Assembly: GCA_003254885.1 (NCBI GenBank)
Contig: QANT01002130.1
Span: 1 to 22,111 of the forward strand
Source: Purshia tridentata
Taxonomy: Eukaryota; Streptophyta; Magnoliopsida; Rosales; Rosaceae
Direction of reading: 5' to 3'
DNA length: 22,111 nt
A program made the position numbers and the translations under genes. This document shows positions 19,011 to 22,111 of the stretch, piece by piece. The notes below the pieces were generated by a model. It searched no databases. It was not told the origin of the DNA and was given only the letters and a program-made list of their open reading frames with translations. The stretch's first letter is position 1. Each line of letters begins with the position of its first letter.

Positions 19011-19319
19011 TCAGAGTGGACAGTCATGGGTTAAAGGCAAAGGTGGATGAGATTGAAGTAAGTTTTGACTTTATCCAGAAGCCTCAGGCAAAGTATGTAG
19101 CAGTCATCCAGCTCTTAAAGGGTAAGGAACAATTTCTTTGTTCTTTAAAAGAGGAGTTACGATACAAAAGAACTGAAGAGGCACTAAAAGTGCCAACAAA
19201 TCAGAGAAAAATTGAACATCTAAAGGAGGTGTTCTGGCAGAAGGTCTGCGCTGACCATCCTAATGCATTCTGGGATCGCAAACAGCACTCAGTGGCTCTT
19301 CCATATGAGCCAGGGTTCG

Positions 19320-19970
19320 ATGAAGCCACAATGATCCCCACCAAGGCGCGGCCAATCCAAATGAACAGTGAACTAATGGAGACATGCAAGAAGGAAATAG
19401 CAGATCTCTTGTCAAGAAAGCTGATAAGAGAAAGTAAATCTCCATGGAGCTGTCCAGCTTTCTATGTCATGAAAGCTGCTGAAATCGAAAGAGGAGTCCC
19501 GAGATTGGTAATCAACTATAAAGCCCTTAATAAGGCTTTAAGATGGATTAGATATCCAATCCCCAACAAAAAGGACTTGCTTGGACGGCTCTATAACGCC
19601 ACTGTATTCTCAAAGTTTGATATGAAGTCTGGATATTGGCAAATCCAGATACAGGAAGAATAGCGCTACAAGACAGCGTTCACAGTTCCATTTGGGCATT
19701 ACGAGTGGAATGTCATGCCATTTGGGCTTAAAAATGCCCCCTCTGAGTTTCAAAATATCATGAACAAGGTGTTCAACGCCTATTTAGAATTTGCTATTGT
19801 CTACATTGACGATGTGCTGATCTTCTCAAACACCTTTGACCAACACCTGAAGCATTTAAGAGTCTTCTTAAGAGTTTTGAAGAAGGCAGGTTTGGTAATT
19901 TCATCTAAAAAGATGGAACTGTTCCAGACCAGGGTCAAGTTTCTAGGCCACCATATTCACCAAGGTACAA
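19320..19970 (+). other. Viral reverse transcriptase domain (broken)
   Basis: Conserved blocks are visible: PRLVINYKALN, FDMKSGYWQI, EWNVMPFGLKNAPSEFQ and the catalytic YIDDVL (Y-I-D-D at 19802-19813). A TAG at 19661 lies between the FDMKSGYWQI block and the MPFG block, so no full polymerase domain can be made from this copy. Class: caulimovirid/Ty3-type RT. Confidence 0.93.
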
Positions 19971-20229
19971 TTATTCCTATTGATAGGGCTATTGCATTTG
20001 CTGATAGATTTCCTGACGAATTAAAGGAAAAGACCCAATTGCAGAGATTCCTTGGGAGTCTGAACTACATCGCTGACTTTTTCAAGGATCTGGCCCAAGA
20101 AAGTAGATTATTGTATCAGAGGCTGAAGAAGAAACCATCTGACTGGACCCTCCAGCACACGATTGCAATCCAAAAGCTAAAAGCTAGAGCTAAAGAGCTC
20201 CCTTGCTTGGTCATAGCAAGGCCCGAGTC

Positions 20230-20600
20230 CACTAAAATAGTGGAAACAGATGCATCAGAATTGGGCTATAGTGGGATTCTAAAACAAAGAGGCCCAAACT
20301 CAAATGATGAACAGCTAGTCCGATTCACCTCAAGAGTTTGGAACGAAGCCCAACAAAAATACTCCACTATTAAGAAAGAAATCCTAGCAATTGTCCTATG
20401 TGTCTCTAAATTCGAAAGTGACCTCCTAAATTAGGAGTTCATTGTTATAGTTGACTGCAAGGCAGCTAAAGACGTCCTAAATAAGGATGTGAAAAATCTA
20501 GCGTCTAAACAAATATTCGCTAGATGGCAAGCCATACTCTCTGCATTTGACTTCAAAATAGAATTTATAAGAGAGAATAACTCTCTTCTTGATTTTCTAA
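20230..20600 (+). other. Viral RNase H domain (broken)
   Basis: The first acidic residue is in ETDASELGYSG (Asp codon at 20249), the conserved Glu is in KKEILAIV, and the next Asp is in VDCKAAKDVL (codon at 20453). A TAG at 20432 separates the last two, cutting the domain. Confidence 0.85.
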
Positions 20601-20639
20601 CCAGGGAGTATTTGCAGGGCAACCAAGAGAAAAAAAAAG

Positions 20640-21731
20640 ATGAACAGGGCGCAGCAAAAGAGGCAGCAGAGGAGAAGGGCGGTGGCCCAAGAAAACACTC
20701 AGTGGCTTAGACCACCCACTAAGAGGGAGCCTAAAAGGACTCCTTACCACCACTCCTTCGATAATTTCATCTGCATTATCGAAGATGAGTTCAAATCTCT
20801 GGAACCTAAAGAGGTTGCCAGCTCATACTTTAGGGATCCCCTTGATCCCAAGGAGGGAGCCAAGAAAAGAACATGGTATGAATCTATACTGTTTGAAACA
20901 GGTTCTGCCACTATCTTTCATAAATTTAGCTCCAAGAAGGCTAAAATGCCTTCATTTTCCCAATTATACATCTTAAAGGTGTTATCCTTAAAGGATTTAT
21001 TGGAAATCGCTACAGGACCATCTTCTCCTATCGCCAGGGTTTACTTTACTGATAAAAAGATCAATCCCCCTTTCTTCACTTACAAGGATTACTCAGAAGC
21101 ATGGAGACATGTCCTCATAATCCAGAACGAAGGATATACCCATTCATGGTCCATAAGGTTCCAAACCTTGGAAACACCAACGTTCTTCCCAAATTGGTTT
21201 ATCTCATGGTTTTCCATTTGGGGTTTTATTGGTTCTATCCTTCCGGTTCAGCTAAATGATTGTCTGTCAAGGTTTGCTATGGCTAATACTAACACTGTGC
21301 AACCATGGCTCATGAGCTTATGGTTCTATGCGCTATACAATCTCTGTTGGATTGCCAAGTGGACCTATTCCATCTCAGGACCTGATGAGGACGAAAATGA
21401 ACACCTCTCTATGTTGGTACGGTCAATATGTGTGAAGTGGTGGGAAAAATTTGATACCTTTCACTTTCACCCTTCAAAATTCAGAATTAAGTTAATTAAT
21501 CTGACCCAACCAAAGTTATCCAAACAAAAGGATAAAGGAAAGGAAAAGGACAAGGGTCTAAAAGACTCTGTGATGGAACAAATTAAAATTCTAAAAGAAA
21601 AGAACAAAGATCTTCCCCGTGGCATGCTCAATGCAATTATTGAAGATGCCCTCTCCACTCCTGAAGACTACTCATCTGATGACGAGGACTACAGGTTTGT
21701 CACAGAGAGCCTTGGGAATAATGATATCTAA
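20640..21731 (+). CDS. Viral ORF2, intact, function unknown
   Basis: This is a 363-codon frame starting at the ATG at 20640, inside the last 71 bases of the polyprotein frame and shifted by one base from it. The start is the first ATG of this frame and the overlap is typical of compact viral genomes. The N-terminus is very basic (QQKRQQRRRAVAQ). The middle is rich in aromatic residues, with hydrophobic FISWFSIWGFIG (about residues 185-200). The C-terminal third has a lysine-rich run (KQKDKGKEKDKG) followed by an acidic end (SSDDEDY). I recognise no enzymatic motif. Florendoviruses are reported to have an ORF of unknown function in this place. It has no stop or frameshift, in contrast to the preceding frame. 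Confidence 0.78.
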   Translation: MNRAQQKRQQRRRAVAQENTQWLRPPTKREPKRTPYHHSFDNFICIIEDEFKSLEPKEVASSYFRDPLDPKEGAKKRTWYESILFETGSATIFHKFSSKKAKMPSFSQLYILKVLSLKDLLEIATGPSSPIARVYFTDKKINPPFFTYKDYSEAWRHVLIIQNEGYTHSWSIRFQTLETPTFFPNWFISWFSIWGFIGSILPVQLNDCLSRFAMANTNTVQPWLMSLWFYALYNLCWIAKWTYSISGPDEDENEHLSMLVRSICVKWWEKFDTFHFHPSKFRIKLINLTQPKLSKQKDKGKEKDKGLKDSVMEQIKILKEKNKDLPRGMLNAIIEDALSTPEDYSSDDEDYRFVTESLGNNDI

Positions 21732-22051
21732 ATATATATCCGACAAAGTTAAGTGGCGCCTAAAAAGAGGTGCAAAAGGTTCCCTTTATCATCCAAATAA
21801 TGATTCCCTGCAATCCACTACTTGGTTGGATCCTTATGCTGACACCCCACAATGGAGGCCACCTAATTACCATTTGACTGTCGTTTTCTGCCGACACTTA
21901 AAAGGGTACTCACTTGGGAATCTTATCTTATCTTTTTTACTTNCACTTGGGAATCTTATCTTATCTTTTTTACTTTATTTTGTCGGCCACCTGTTTTAAG
22001 CTTGTGATTTTCTTTTGGCCACTTGTTTTGGCCCTTCTTTCAGATTTTGTG
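21732..22051 (+). other. Viral non-coding region upstream of the promoter
   Basis: No coding potential is credible here (the 126-codon frame at 21619-21999 is an overlap shadow and crosses an N). It contains repeated TTTTGGCC/CCACTTGTTTTGG-type sequence near 22013-22033, a possible upstream promoter element, and a 33-bp direct repeat described separately. Confidence 0.6.
21911..21975. repeat. 33-bp direct repeat around a single N
   Basis: CACTTGGGAATCTTATCTTA and the following 12 bases occur at 21911-21942 and again, identically, at 21944-21975, with one N (21943) between them. Confidence 0.95.
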
Positions 22052-22060
22052 TATAAATAA
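22052..22060 (+). promoter_or_regulatory. Pararetroviral TATA box
   Basis: TGTATAAATAAGGAGG is a strong plant TATA element placed after the last viral ORF, where caulimovirids have the promoter for their genome-length RNA. Transcription would start near 22082-22090, just inside the window edge. No polyadenylation signal or Met-tRNA primer site is seen before the window ends. Whether it is active in this copy is unknown. Confidence 0.75.
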
Positions 22061-22111
22061 GGAGGTTTAGCCTCAATTGAGGGCATCGATCAGAATCCCT
22101 CATTCCTACTT

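Larger units (their letters stand above)
18008..20710 (+). pseudogene. Viral polyprotein relic (coat C-terminus, protease, RT, RNase H)
   Basis: One reading frame runs from the left edge of the element to a TAG at 20708. It carries, in order, a basic stretch (RKKKRKYKG near 18014-18040), a CCHC knuckle, an acidic Asp/Glu/Ser-rich segment (about 18185-18275), a coiled-coil-like charged region with EIRQVKSELKELK (about 18524-18562), an aspartic protease, the reverse transcriptase and RNase H. It is interrupted in frame at 18521, 19661 and 20432, each time by TAG, and shows no frameshift. The 5' end is truncated, with no start codon of its own. The family's product replicates the viral genome by reverse transcription of a terminally redundant RNA. 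This copy is defective; it is described here only as found. Confidence 0.88.
18007..22111 (+). mobile_element. Endogenous caulimovirid (Florendovirus-like), 5'-truncated
   Basis: The order is coat-protein zinc knuckle, aspartic protease, reverse transcriptase, RNase H, an overlapping second ORF, non-coding region and TATA promoter, with no integrase and no LTR. This is the layout of an integrated plant pararetrovirus. A second ORF after RNase H, overlapping the polyprotein, is as I recall a trait of Florendovirus; Petuvirus has similar polymerase motifs, so the genus is probable rather than proven. Movement-protein and most coat-protein sequence is missing at the left edge. The right edge of the window cuts the element in its promoter/leader, so tandem or rearranged copies may follow. 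Three stop codons break the first frame, so this copy cannot express an intact polyprotein. Confidence 0.88.

Noticed and set aside
21619..21999. 126-codon frame at the end of the virus
   Set aside because: It overlaps ORF2 in another frame, crosses an N and translates the duplicated sequence; no independent support.
18007..22111. Ty3-type LTR retrotransposon instead of a pararetrovirus
   Set aside because: No integrase after RNase H, no LTRs, and the second overlapping ORF plus terminal TATA promoter fit a caulimovirid.
22040..22111. Met-tRNA primer-binding site of the virus
   Set aside because: No TGGTATCAGAGC-like sequence is present before the window ends; it probably lies further right or is missing.
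1..22111. tRNA, rRNA genes or CRISPR arrays
   Set aside because: No cloverleaf-type or rRNA sequence and no regularly spaced repeats were seen; the microsatellites and tandem duplications do not have CRISPR structure.

Overview
The window is plant nuclear DNA, most likely from a woody eudicot (rosid-like). Evidence: a microRNA166 hairpin with the land-plant sequence, AT-rich intergenic DNA with many GA/CT, CA/TG and TA microsatellites, U2-type introns in a plant-like insulin-degrading-enzyme gene, plant LINE 3' ends, and an endogenous plant pararetrovirus. Nothing points to a bacterial or organellar origin. The species cannot be named from the sequence.

Layout. 1-5.2 kb is mostly gene-poor, with one good MITE-like element (569-939) and simple repeats. 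5.2-6.8 kb on the minus strand is a MIR166 locus: TATA box near 6750, CT-rich leader, hairpin 5690-5901 with both miR166* and miR166 arms, then a possible spliced 3' part. 6.8-11.0 kb is AT-rich intergenic DNA with small duplications and a foldback sequence. 11.0-11.5 kb is a 222-bp tandem duplication. 11.8-16.9 kb on the plus strand holds six consecutive exons of an M16 zinc-metallopeptidase gene (insulin-degrading enzyme / peroxisomal M16 type). All junctions are in phase and 217 codons are open, but no exons for the catalytic N-terminus or for the C-terminal half can be found in the window. Its introns contain two 5'-truncated LINE tails in opposite orientation, on either side of two small exons. 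17.0-17.5 kb resembles a solo LTR.

18.0-22.1 kb is an endogenous caulimovirid, Florendovirus-like by gene order. It starts abruptly inside the coat-protein region. A first frame carries the zinc knuckle, aspartic protease, reverse transcriptase and RNase H, and is interrupted by three in-frame TAG codons with no frameshift. A second, overlapping and uninterrupted 363-codon ORF follows, then a non-coding region ending in a pararetroviral TATA promoter at the right edge. The viral copy lies in the same orientation as the peptidase gene, either in its next intron or replacing its 3' part.

The strongest points for follow-up are the unambiguous MIR166 gene, the inverted LINE pair that could loop out two exons of the peptidase transcript, the amber-only decay of the viral polymerase frame beside an intact ORF2, and two single-N positions that look like assembly joins.
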